Assembly: GCA_963579025.1 (NCBI GenBank)
Contig: CAUZFZ010000069.1
Location: forward strand, 1 to 47,326
From: CAUZFZ01 sp963579025
Lineage (GTDB): Bacteria > Planctomycetota > Planctomycetia > Planctomycetales > Planctomycetaceae
Length of the DNA: 47,326 nt
Direction: 5' to 3'
Shown here one piece after another: positions 16,175-24,559 of the stretch (positions are counted from its first letter, which is position 1; every line of letters begins with the position of its first letter). Position numbers and translations under genes: made by a program. Below the pieces are notes generated by a model. That model had not been told where the DNA came from, made no database searches, and saw only the letters and a list, made by a program, of their open reading frames with translations.

Positions 16175-18145
16175 CTACTCGATACCGACCGGTATGGTCG
16201 CGACTTCTTCGCCGAACATTTCTTCCAGAAACCGCGACGGGATCGAGAGTCTCTTCCTGCCCCATCTGGTTCGGGCGGATGCTCGCGTGAGTGTCAGATG
16301 ATCGCGGGCTCTGGTGACGGCGACGTAGGCCAGTCGCCGTTCCTCGTCGATGGCTCCGCCTTCAGCCTCGGCATCAATGGATCGCTTGTGCGGCAGCAAC
16401 CCTTCTTCCATTCCGACAATGTACACGTGGGGAAACTCAAGCCCCTTGGCACTGTGTACTGTCATCAGTCGGACGGCGTTTTCGTCGAGCTTCTGTTCCT
16501 TGTCGCTCGATTCTTCGCGACCGTTCAATGTGGTCTCGTCGAGGTATCCGGAGAGTGACGGAGTTTTTGCACGTCGCACGTAATCGCCCAGCGAGGCGAC
16601 CATCTGTTCGAGCATTTCCTCGCGAGTCGCCTGCATGACCTCGTTCTTGTACTGCTTGCGAATTTCGCTTTCGTAGTCGATTTCCGTCAGCAAATCCTCG
16701 CAAAGCTTCGGTAGCTCGTGCGGAGCCTGCTGCAACCGTGTGCGATAGCGAGCAAGCAGGCCCGAGAATCCGTTCAATGACTGAGCTGCCTTTGCAGTGA
16801 TCAACTTCTCTTCAACCGCCGCAGGAATCGTCTGCCAGATACTGCAGCCCTGTCGCACAGCCCGCTGCACGAGTTTCTGCACGGTGGCATCGCTGATGCC
16901 TCGGGCCGGCGTATTAATGATCCGCAGCAACGACGTCTCATCCTGGGGATTCTCCAACACTTTGAGATACGCGAGTGTGTCGCGTATCTCTCGTTTATCG
17001 AAGAACGACTGACTGCCCATGATCACGTAGCGGACTTCCTGCCTGCGCAGTTCCGATTCAAAGACTCGCGGCTGTTCGTTCGTGCGGAACAGAATGCATA
17101 CGTCCTGCAGAGCGACGCCCTTCTTCTCAACCAGAAAGCTGATCTCGCGGACGACGTTTTCGGCTTCGGTCAGTTCGTCGTCGTACTCGCGAAACCGCAC
17201 GGGCACGTCCGAGATTTTGTTCGCGCGCAGTTCTTTGTCGTGCCGTCCTCGATTGTGCTTCACCAGCCGGTTGGCAACTTCGATGATCTGGTCCGTGCAC
17301 CGGTAATTCTCTTCCAGCCGGACGACCTTCGCGCCGGGGAAGTGGCGATGAAAACCCAGAATGTGAGTGACATCCGCCCCGCGCCAGCCGTAAATCGACT
17401 GGTCATCGTCGCCTACCACACACAGATTCGTATGCGGTCGGACGAGTGCTTCGATCAGATTGAACTGTGAGCCATTCGTGTCCTGATATTCGTCGATCTG
17501 CACATGGTCGAAGCGTGCCTGCTGTCGCTCCAGTGCATCCGGATGGTCGAGGAACAGCTGATTCGTAAGCAGCAGCAGATCGTCGAAGTCGACAGCGCCG
17601 CTGGCCCGCAGCGACGCCTGATATTTCCGATAGGCCACCGCGGCGATGAATTCGAGGTCGTTCTCCGTGTAGTCGGCAGCGTTTTCCGGACGGATGCCCT
17701 GCATCTTCCAGCGGCTGATGATGTTCAGCAGATCGCCCGGCTTGAGTGTTCCATCCTGCACGCGCACGTCGCGCAATGCCTTGCGGGCCGTGGATTCCTG
17801 GTCGCCGCGATCGTAAATCGTGAACCTCGCCGGATAACCAAGTAGCTCAATCTCCTGCCGCAGGACCTTCACGCAGTACGAATGAAACGTCGAAATCATC
17901 GGCCGCTGGGGCAGGCGTTTACCCAGCAGCTCCTGCGTGCGTTCGAGCATCTCTTTGGATGCTTTGTTGGTGAACGTGACCGACAGGATGCGGTCGGGAG
18001 CGATGCCGCTGCCGATCAGCTCCACGATGCGGTGTGTGATGACGCGGGTTTTTCCGGTTCCTGCTCCGGCCAGAACGAGCAACGGGCCAGACAGCGTTGT
18101 CGCCGCGTCACGTTGCGCGGGATTCAAATGAGCGAGTCGATCCAT
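16175..18145 (-). CDS. UvrD/Rep-family ATP-dependent DNA helicase
   Basis: A 656-residue superfamily 1A helicase that would translocate 3' to 5' on single-stranded DNA in repair or replication restart. Motifs are in order: Q motif LNPAQRDA at 7-14, Walker A AGAGTGKT at 26-33, SVTFTNKASKEM at 55-66, ISTFHSY at 84-90, motif II DEYQD at 218-222, motif III QSIYGWRGA at 249-257, motif IV LEENYRC, motif V TVHSAKGLEFPHVYIVGMEEG and motif VI VAVTRARDHLTL. The length is nearer to Rep (about 670) than PcrA/UvrD (720 or more). The C-terminus is short after motif VI and lacks a long UvrD-type tail. I cannot decide between Rep and PcrA roles, so no gene symbol is given. Confidence 0.93.
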   Translation of the reverse strand: MDRLAHLNPAQRDAATTLSGPLLVLAGAGTGKTRVITHRIVELIGSGIAPDRILSVTFTNKASKEMLERTQELLGKRLPQRPMISTFHSYCVKVLRQEIELLGYPARFTIYDRGDQESTARKALRDVRVQDGTLKPGDLLNIISRWKMQGIRPENAADYTENDLEFIAAVAYRKYQASLRASGAVDFDDLLLLTNQLFLDHPDALERQQARFDHVQIDEYQDTNGSQFNLIEALVRPHTNLCVVGDDDQSIYGWRGADVTHILGFHRHFPGAKVVRLEENYRCTDQIIEVANRLVKHNRGRHDKELRANKISDVPVRFREYDDELTEAENVVREISFLVEKKGVALQDVCILFRTNEQPRVFESELRRQEVRYVIMGSQSFFDKREIRDTLAYLKVLENPQDETSLLRIINTPARGISDATVQKLVQRAVRQGCSIWQTIPAAVEEKLITAKAAQSLNGFSGLLARYRTRLQQAPHELPKLCEDLLTEIDYESEIRKQYKNEVMQATREEMLEQMVASLGDYVRRAKTPSLSGYLDETTLNGREESSDKEQKLDENAVRLMTVHSAKGLEFPHVYIVGMEEGLLPHKRSIDAEAEGGAIDEERRLAYVAVTRARDHLTLTRASARTRWGRKRLSIPSRFLEEMFGEEVATIPVGIE

Positions 18146-18302
18146 CGGTGAGTGTGCAGACCGTCAGCGGAAAAAACAGCGGGGTCGAAGGGCCGGGCAG
18201 AGTATTCAGCGCGCCCGTGAATGTCCAACCGACACACGACCGATTCAGCAGGGCATTGCATGATTGTCTCGACAAACACTCCAACGTTTCGAGAATGGCT
18301 CC

Positions 18303-19016
18303 ATGCATGGATTTATCCAACGGACCGAATCACTGGGGGGACTCGACTGCATCGTCCTGTCGCCTGAATCCGCAACACCCGAGCTCGCTGTCGTTTTATG
18401 CCACGGGTTCGGCGAACAGGGCTCGAATCTGGCCGCGTGCGTGTGTGGCGCCACATTGGCGCAATCGGCGTTGAGGCATCCGGTGGTTTTTGTCTTTCCT
18501 GATTCACCCTGGCGACTCGTGAACCAGCCAGCCTGGTGGACTCCGGACTTCAGCCACCTGGCCGATGGGAATCCGCGACATTTGCGCGACGATTGCCCCG
18601 ACGAACTGCCAGAGTCACGCCGACGAATTCTCGCGGTGGTCGATGCTGTGATGACGACATTCCAGTTACCGGCCTCACGAATCGTACTGGGTGGCTTTTC
18701 TCAGGGAGCAATGCTGGCGACGGATGTCGCTCTGTGTATGAGTGATGCTCCGGCGGGATTGTGCGTGTGGGCCGGTTCACTTTTGAACGAAGCCCAGTGG
18801 CGACCGCTGGCGGCGAAACGAGGCTTCATGCGAGTCCTGGAGGCGCACAGTCGCAATGATGCCGCGCTGCCTTTCAAAGCAGCGATCTGGCTGCGAGACA
18901 TGTTTGAGGAATCGGGATTCGATGTTCGGTTCGTGGAGTACTCGGGCGGCCACACGATTCCTGCCGAAGGCATCACCGGTCTCGTCTCGCTGATCGACGA
19001 CACACTCGGTGCATGA
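18303..19016 (+). CDS. phospholipase/carboxylesterase family alpha/beta hydrolase
   Basis: A 237-residue cytoplasmic serine hydrolase of the Abhydrolase_2 (carboxylesterase/acyl-protein thioesterase) type. LAVVLCHGFGEQGSNLA at 28-44 forms the oxyanion region, GGFSQGAMLATDVAL carries the nucleophile Ser in GFSQG, HSRNDAALPFK holds the likely Asp, and YSGGHTIP the His. I use the ATG at 18303; a TTG at 18264 would add 13 residues but gives no better motif match. It is divergent from the helicase gene, with about 155 bases between the two starts. Confidence 0.85.
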   Translation: MHGFIQRTESLGGLDCIVLSPESATPELAVVLCHGFGEQGSNLAACVCGATLAQSALRHPVVFVFPDSPWRLVNQPAWWTPDFSHLADGNPRHLRDDCPDELPESRRRILAVVDAVMTTFQLPASRIVLGGFSQGAMLATDVALCMSDAPAGLCVWAGSLLNEAQWRPLAAKRGFMRVLEAHSRNDAALPFKAAIWLRDMFEESGFDVRFVEYSGGHTIPAEGITGLVSLIDDTLGA

Positions 19017-19049
19017 CGCTCGTGAGCTAACCAGCGCCCCGCACAGGGT

Positions 19050-20003
19050 TCACGACCGCGACCAGCCGATCGAATTGATTCGCTGAATCTCCTTGTCGAT
19101 ATCGTCGCCCACGTAAAACGACAGCCAGCCACGGACACGAACGGTTTTCCCTGGAGCGCAATCTGGAAACACCGGATCTGAATGCAGACATGGGCATCGC
19201 TCATTGAACCAGGCGCGATGCACTGGATCCCAGGCCGTGATGATCCAGCGATTGCCTTTCTCCGACCGACAGATCGAGTACGGCTCGCGTTTGATCTTGT
19301 TGTCGTTTGTCTGGGCGTTGAATCCGGCAGCGGACTTGAGCATCACGCAATTCTGTACGCGCAGGTCGGTCAGCAGTTCTTTTGTCCCATTCGTCAAAGT
19401 GAGTTCCATCCACACGTGATCCTTTTTCGGCCGGACGTGCGACGTGAAACGGATCCCGTTGGGCAGCGTCCGCTCAATGTCGAAAGAACCGTTTTCGCGA
19501 CGAGTCCATTCCAGCTTTGCGAGCGTCTGCCCTGCTTTGTCGAATACTGTGGGAATGTGAGTGTGTGCCAGATACGTCAGTCCAAGATTCGACCAGATTG
19601 CCTCGGGCACATCGACGACGACGTAGTCGTGTTCCGCCCAAGGCGTAAAAACGCTGACCTTGGTTTCCCGCTGCGGACGAATGGCACCTTCCAGAAATCC
19701 GATTCGCGGATGTCGGCCGCCCGGAAACGGCACCACCAGCAACTTGTCCCGCTTCCTGGGAAAACCTGCAGGGCGAATGTCGAACGCTCCCAGGTGCTGT
19801 CGAATCGCAGAGGCTTCCAGCCCCGTGGCCGCATGGACCTCGTCAACGCTGAAGCCATGCAGTCGCACCATGTTGTCGAGCCAGTAGCGAAGTTCCGCCT
19901 CCGAACCGGGACGTCGGAAATTCGACGGTTCATCGTCCGCGGTCAACGAGGTGCCCACGAGCAGGACAGCCGCGACGCAGAAGGAAGGCATGGTACGCAG
20001 CAT
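19050..20003 (-). CDS. secreted hypothetical protein
   Basis: A 317-residue protein that begins with a signal peptide, MLRTMPSFCVAAVLLVGTSL, cleaved near LTADD. The next 60 residues include LRYWLDNMVRLHGFSVDEV and look helical. The rest is a beta-rich domain with PFPGGRHPRIGFLEGAIRPQ and ELTLTNGTKELLTDLRVQNC. Four Cys lie in the last third, including RCPCLHSDP, which may bind metal or form disulfides. I believe it belongs to a planctomycete-specific secreted family; no function is known to me. GAGGTG lies about 7 bases upstream of the ATG. It converges with the esterase gene. Confidence 0.75.
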   Translation of the reverse strand: MLRTMPSFCVAAVLLVGTSLTADDEPSNFRRPGSEAELRYWLDNMVRLHGFSVDEVHAATGLEASAIRQHLGAFDIRPAGFPRKRDKLLVVPFPGGRHPRIGFLEGAIRPQRETKVSVFTPWAEHDYVVVDVPEAIWSNLGLTYLAHTHIPTVFDKAGQTLAKLEWTRRENGSFDIERTLPNGIRFTSHVRPKKDHVWMELTLTNGTKELLTDLRVQNCVMLKSAAGFNAQTNDNKIKREPYSICRSEKGNRWIITAWDPVHRAWFNERCPCLHSDPVFPDCAPGKTVRVRGWLSFYVGDDIDKEIQRINSIGWSRS

Positions 20004-20061
20004 GGTGCACCTCGGATGCTTGAGTGGTGTTTTCGGCTCATCGCTCTTAACGGAAGAGGAG

Positions 20062-20129
20062 GGAACACGAATTGACGCTAATGATCGCTGATGCCTGTAT
20101 CACATTCGATTAGCGTTTATTAGCGTTCC
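20062..20129. repeat. palindromic dispersed repeat (TTGACGCTAATGAT family)
   Basis: Arms GGAACACGAATTGACGCTAA (from 20062) and TTAGCGTTTATTAGCGTTCC (ending 20129) pair at about 17 of 21 positions. It shares AATTGACGCTAATGAT and the closing GTTCCTTC with the element at 11393-11479. The surrounding 317-base gap, 20004-20320, has no other feature that I can support. Confidence 0.75.
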
Positions 20130-20320
20130 TTCTGGTTTCGGCCGAAGGTCGCGCTACGGTCTTCCGTTCGAAATTCCTGACGTAACCGAAAGTCGCGCCG
20201 AGACAATGTCCTCTTTCCGGCGACATCCTGCTATCGATCATGGTCAGTTTCGACTGCATCGCTGGCTGGATACCCTCTGCGGTTTCCCGACCTGAACCAC
20301 TCCGTCCGAAGAGTAATTCC

Positions 20321-22042
20321 ATGACTCGATCAAGCCTCTGCCTGACGATCATCCTGAGTTTTCCGGCGTTCGTGTCCGCCCAGTCGATCATCGACACGAA
20401 CAGTCCACTCGAAACAGTTGCTACCGAATTCGGACTGGCTGACGGTCCTGCCTGGAACGGCTGGAGCCTGGACTTTCCGGACGTCAAAGGCGGGAAGCTG
20501 TTCCGCTACAACCCGAAGACCGACAAGACACAGGTCCTGGCGAAGGAAGCGGGACGTATCAGTGCGTCCTTCTTCGGACACGGAAAACTGTATCTCTCGA
20601 ACAACGGAGAGGGACGCATCACGCTGCACGGCCCGGAGCCACAGCCGCTGACGAAACCCGAAGGCAGTGGTCGCGACCTCGCACGACCAAATGACCTGGT
20701 GGTCGACGCACACGGTGGCATCTACTGGACGCTGACGCGGCAGGGACGCGTCATGTATCGACAGCCGGACGGAAAAGTCGTCACGGCCGTCGAGAAGATC
20801 GAAACACCGAACGGAATCACTCTTTCGCCGGATGAAACAACGCTGTACGTCTCGGCCTACGTTCCAAAGCAGGTCTACGCATACAACGTCGTCAAACCCG
20901 GTTCGACTGCCGACGGTCGACTGTTCTCCACAATGGATGACGGTGACGCAAAGGGCGCGGACGGCATGACGATCGACCGTGTCGGCAACGTCTACTGTGC
21001 CGGAGCGACCGACATCTGGATCTGGAATCCGGGCGGTGAACTGCTGGCAAAGATCGTCTGCCCAACGCGGCCGATTAACTGCACTTTCGGTGATCAGGAC
21101 CTGCGGTCACTGTACATCACCGGATTCGGCGGTCTGTACCGGCAGCGAATGAAAGCCTACGGAGTTCCGCCGCGTCCGCCAGTCACCGACATTCGCACGG
21201 AAGATCAGAAATCGCGTCCGTCGATCGCGATGACTGACGATGTCACGCTGATGCAGGACGTCGTTTATGCACAGTCCGGAGATCGCAAACTGCTGTGTGA
21301 CATCTGCATTCCGAAGGGCCACGACGAACCGCTTCCGGCGGTTGTCGTGGTACATGGCGGCGGGTGGCTCAATGGCGACAGGTACAAGTTCCGGGCGCTG
21401 GCTCTGCAGCTTGCCGCGCGCGGTTATGTCACGGCAGCAATCGATTACCGCCTGGGACACGAAGCCCATTTTCCCGCCGGCATTCAGGACTGCAACGCGT
21501 CCGTCCGATACCTGCGAGCGAATGCGAAGGAGTACGGAATCGATCCGCAGCGAATCGGAGCTGTCGGCGGTTCGGCCGGTGGCCACCTGGTCGGCCTGAT
21601 GTCGACCGGCTGGCAGGAGCCAGAATTGCAGGGTGACGGCGGACATGCCGATCGATCATCGCGGTTGCAGGCAGCGATCGTCATGGCCGGGCCGATGCAG
21701 ATGACAACCGGCTCTGTCGCCGACAAGTCTCGCAAAGGCGACGCCAATGCGAATCACTGGCTCGGCAAGACGATCGACGAAGCTCCCGCGTTGTACGCGC
21801 TGGCGGACGCTCACCTGCACATCTCAAAGCAGTCGACGCCGATCCTGTTCATGACCGGCGAGCACGACACTCCGGAACGCAATCAACCGTCGCGGGACAA
21901 GCTGAAAGAAGCCGGTGTCTGGACGGGACTGAAGATTTACAAGGACGGCAAACACGGCTGCTGGAACCGCTTACCGTGGTTCAACACGATGCTCGACGAC
22001 ATGGACGCGTTCTTCAAAGAGCATTTGAAGACGGATTCATGA
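20321..22042 (+). CDS. SMP-30/gluconolactonase domain fused to esterase/lipase domain
   Basis: A 573-residue two-domain exported protein. The signal peptide is residues 1-20, ending VSA. Residues 30-285 are a six-bladed SMP-30/gluconolactonase/LRE-like domain: DGPAWN at 41-46, ARPNDLVVDAHGGIYWT at 121-137 with Asn124, ETPNGITLSPDETTLYVS at 161-178 with Asn164, and KGADGMTID at 211-219 with Asp214, the usual metal ligands. Residues 310-573 are a BD-FAE-like alpha/beta hydrolase: HGGGW at 345-349, AIDYRL at 373-378 and GGSAGG at 416-421 with Ser418. The last catalytic His is probably in DGKHGCW. It may act on lactones and acyl esters of sugar acids, an inference from the domains. I chose the ATG at 20321 since GAAGAG precedes it and a signal peptide follows. 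Confidence 0.88.
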   Translation: MTRSSLCLTIILSFPAFVSAQSIIDTNSPLETVATEFGLADGPAWNGWSLDFPDVKGGKLFRYNPKTDKTQVLAKEAGRISASFFGHGKLYLSNNGEGRITLHGPEPQPLTKPEGSGRDLARPNDLVVDAHGGIYWTLTRQGRVMYRQPDGKVVTAVEKIETPNGITLSPDETTLYVSAYVPKQVYAYNVVKPGSTADGRLFSTMDDGDAKGADGMTIDRVGNVYCAGATDIWIWNPGGELLAKIVCPTRPINCTFGDQDLRSLYITGFGGLYRQRMKAYGVPPRPPVTDIRTEDQKSRPSIAMTDDVTLMQDVVYAQSGDRKLLCDICIPKGHDEPLPAVVVVHGGGWLNGDRYKFRALALQLAARGYVTAAIDYRLGHEAHFPAGIQDCNASVRYLRANAKEYGIDPQRIGAVGGSAGGHLVGLMSTGWQEPELQGDGGHADRSSRLQAAIVMAGPMQMTTGSVADKSRKGDANANHWLGKTIDEAPALYALADAHLHISKQSTPILFMTGEHDTPERNQPSRDKLKEAGVWTGLKIYKDGKHGCWNRLPWFNTMLDDMDAFFKEHLKTDS

Positions 22043-22129
22043 TTCTGCCCACCGGACTGATTGATTGTGCTGATTGATCGACCAGCAATCGTGCCTCAAA
22101 GTGGCGCTGTCGAAGTAGGGAGAGCGGGA

Positions 22130-22345
22130 ATGAATGCCAATCAAATGATCGAACTGTTAAATCGGAACCCGTTTGAGCCGATCGAAATCCATCTGACGAA
22201 CGGCACGATCATCGCAATCGAGCACCCGTATTCGATTGCGACCGCCCCCGGAAGTTCTTACTGCATCATTCACAGAGAGTCCGAGCCCGTTCGCTACGTC
22301 GCCTATCGCGACATGGCCGAAGTGAAGGTTCAATTGCCCGCTTGA
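22130..22345 (+). CDS. small hypothetical protein
   Basis: A 71-residue protein with the pattern MNANQMIELLNRNPFEPIEI followed by HLTNGTIIAIEHP. Small proteins with this 'F-P-I-x-I-H-L-x-D/N-G' layout are frequent in planctomycetes; the function is unknown. I chose the ATG at 22130 because AGGGAG precedes it; the frame is open to 22061. It lies between the SMP-30 fusion and larC, 21 bases before larC, so it may be co-transcribed with larC. Confidence 0.65.
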   Translation: MNANQMIELLNRNPFEPIEIHLTNGTIIAIEHPYSIATAPGSSYCIIHRESEPVRYVAYRDMAEVKVQLPA

Positions 22346-22366
22346 CCGCACCGAAAGCCACGTATC

Positions 22367-23659
22367 GTGAAAATCGCTTACCTCGACTGTGCGACCGGCA
22401 TTGCCGGGGACATGACTCTGGCGGCACTGATCGATTCCGGAATCGACGCAGACGTGATCCGTGCGGGTATCGACTCGCTGGGACTTGACGGTGTTGAGCT
22501 CAAGACCGAAACCGTTGTCAAAGGCGGGTTCCGCGCGACCTACGTCAAAGTCGTCCATCCCGAACAGCACGCGCATCGGCATCTGTCCGATATCGAGGCG
22601 ATTCTGGAACGAGCTGACGGCGTGACCGATTCGCAGAAGACGATCGCGCGCGAAATCTTCATGGCGGTCGCCGGCGCCGAAGCCAAGGTCCACGGCTCCA
22701 CAATCGAAAAGGTCCACTTTCACGAAGTCGGGGCGATCGATTCCATCGTGGATATTGTGGGGACGGCGATCGGATTCGATCTGCTGGGAGTCGATCAGAT
22801 CATCTGCAGCCACATTCCTACCGGACACGGCAAAGTACGGATCGATCACGGCGTGTGCGCTATCCCGACTCCCGGAACTGCCGAGCTGCTGCGTGGAATT
22901 CCGCTGGCGGATGTTCCCGTCGAAGCAGAGCTGACAACGCCCACTGGTGCGGCCATCGTGAAGGCTCTGGTCGATCGGTTCTCAACGTCGTTACCCGCGA
23001 TGAGTATCGACAGCATCGGCTACGGGGCCGGCACGAAGGATTTCCCACAGCGCGCCAATCTGCTGAGACTGTTCGTCGGCACGGCTCAGGCCTCGCCTGA
23101 ATTCGATCAGGTCTATCTGCTGGAAACGAACATCGACGACGCTTCGCCCGAGGTCATCGGCTACACGAAACAAATGCTGCTCGAAAACGGAGCACTCGAC
23201 GTCTACACGACCTCGATCCAGATGAAGAAAGACCGGCCGGGAGTCATCCTCAGCGTGATCTGCCGGCCGGACCAGCGGGACACGATCGAGACAATCGTCT
23301 TCCACGAAACCGGGACATTTGGTATCCGGCGCAGTCTGATCGAGCGGTCAAAGCGACTGCGAGAGTCAATCACGATCGATTCCGACTGGGGACCGATCGA
23401 AGGCAAACTCGGCTGGCGCGAAGGCGAGCCAGCCGTGTTCACTCCGGAATTCGAATCCTGCGCGAAGATCGCAAAGGAACAGGAACTGCCGCTTCGAGAG
23501 GTGTATCGCACGATCGAAGCGTGGTATCAGCAGGCCGAATTCGAACAGGAAGAGGACGACGAGCCTCAAGAGCAAGATCACAGCCACAGTCATGATCACG
23601 ACCATAGCCACGATCACAGTCATGACCATGACCATGATGGCGGACACGACCACGGCTAG
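22367..23659 (+). CDS. larC: LarC nickel-insertion protein with His-rich tail
   Basis: Catalyses CTP-dependent insertion of nickel into the pyridinium bisthiocarboxylic acid mononucleotide precursor to give the nickel-pincer cofactor of lactate racemase-type enzymes. The 430-residue protein opens KIAYLDCATGIAGDMTLAAL, the DUF111/LarC signature, and includes KVHFHEVGAIDSIVDIVGTA and ETNIDDASPEVIGY. Residues 400-430 are a His/Asp-rich tail of repeated HSHDHD units likely to hold metal. Both LarC regions are in a single frame, unlike the Lactobacillus gene with a programmed frameshift. No larA, larB or larE is present in this window. The start is a GTG at 22367. Confidence 0.92.
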   Translation: MKIAYLDCATGIAGDMTLAALIDSGIDADVIRAGIDSLGLDGVELKTETVVKGGFRATYVKVVHPEQHAHRHLSDIEAILERADGVTDSQKTIAREIFMAVAGAEAKVHGSTIEKVHFHEVGAIDSIVDIVGTAIGFDLLGVDQIICSHIPTGHGKVRIDHGVCAIPTPGTAELLRGIPLADVPVEAELTTPTGAAIVKALVDRFSTSLPAMSIDSIGYGAGTKDFPQRANLLRLFVGTAQASPEFDQVYLLETNIDDASPEVIGYTKQMLLENGALDVYTTSIQMKKDRPGVILSVICRPDQRDTIETIVFHETGTFGIRRSLIERSKRLRESITIDSDWGPIEGKLGWREGEPAVFTPEFESCAKIAKEQELPLREVYRTIEAWYQQAEFEQEEDDEPQEQDHSHSHDHDHSHDHSHDHDHDGGHDHG

Positions 23660-23766
23660 TGATCAGTAATCGGTGACGGACAACAAATGACCAATGACTG
23701 ACAACACCCGAGCGGTGTCGTCTACTTTGTGTCTTTCGTCGCACTACGAGTCAGGGACGACAAACA

Positions 23767-24291
23767 ATGCTGGCCATTGAACTTCACGGGATGCACCCGT
23801 TCGTTCTGATTCTGATCTGCCTGGCGATCGGCCTGTCTCTGCGACGCTCAGCGCGTCGATGCCGACGATTCGAACCGATTCGATACGCCACGCGCGAATT
23901 GAAGGCAAAGAAAGAGACAACACAGGCAAAGGTGTATCAACACAGGATTCAACTGCACGACACAGCCCGTGAGACTCAGGCCGTTTTGCAGGCCCAGGTT
24001 GCCGTGCTGGACCAGATAGCGGGGGAAGCTGATCGCGACATCCGGCGGCTGGAAGAACTGCTGCAGGAGATCCGCGACGTCCCCACGCCGCGTCTGGCTG
24101 AATTCTGCGAAGAGAGCGAGCCTGATCCTGACGAACCATTCCTGCCCAGCGCCGAATCGGCTGAGTTCGTGAGGGTGTTGCATCGATCGGGATTCAGTGC
24201 CGAAGAGATTGCCGGATCGATGCGCGCTCCGCTCGACGTGATTCGCGGGATTCTGGGCGAATCAGACGATGGCAGTTCGAAGGCCGCTTGA
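23767..24291 (+). CDS. membrane-anchored coiled-coil hypothetical protein
   Basis: A 174-residue protein with one N-terminal membrane segment (PFVLILICLAIGLSL, residues 11-25) followed by a basic cluster (RRSARRCRR), which suggests the rest faces the cytoplasm. Residues 35-105 form a predicted coiled coil. The last 45 residues, with FVRVLHRSGFSAEEIAGSM and APLDVIRGIL, look like a small helix-turn-helix-type fold. I do not recognise a family. AGGGA lies about 9 bases before the ATG. It follows larC by about 110 bases. Confidence 0.65.
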   Translation: MLAIELHGMHPFVLILICLAIGLSLRRSARRCRRFEPIRYATRELKAKKETTQAKVYQHRIQLHDTARETQAVLQAQVAVLDQIAGEADRDIRRLEELLQEIRDVPTPRLAEFCEESEPDPDEPFLPSAESAEFVRVLHRSGFSAEEIAGSMRAPLDVIRGILGESDDGSSKAA

Positions 24292-24423
24292 GCCTTCCAA
24301 CTGCCTGATCCACAGTCAGTACACGGAATTCCCGCCGGACTCGGGTCTGGCATTTCCGAAACGGATAACTCGCGAAGAATCGAATGCCAGGAATAATTAC
24401 GAACTGCTGCCCCGTCTCCCTAA

Positions 24424-24447
24424 CCCTCTCCCCCACAGGGGAGAGGG
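24424..24447. repeat. short GC-rich inverted repeat
   Basis: CCCTCTCCCC at 24424-24433 pairs perfectly with GGGGAGAGGG at 24438-24447 across a 4-base loop. This is the core of a widespread intergenic element. It lies in the 268-base gap between the coiled-coil gene and the glycosyltransferase gene, near a second element at 24503. Confidence 0.75.
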
Positions 24448-24502
24448 GACTGTCATGTTTCCATAGCGTGCGACACATCGGCTCAATGCGATCACCATCG
24501 TC

Positions 24503-24559
24503 CCTTCTCCCCCCGCGGGGGGAGAAGGTGGCCGCAGGCCGGATGAGGGGGGCTCGAAC
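24503..24559. repeat. palindromic dispersed repeat abutting a start codon
   Basis: A perfect 26-base palindrome at 24503-24528 (CCTTCTCCCCCC and its complement around a central GC) is followed by GGCCGCAGGCC and GGATGAGGGG, a widespread intergenic element. The terminal GAGGGG ends about 10 bases before the GTG of the glycosyltransferase gene and sits where a Shine-Dalgarno sequence should be. Confidence 0.8.
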
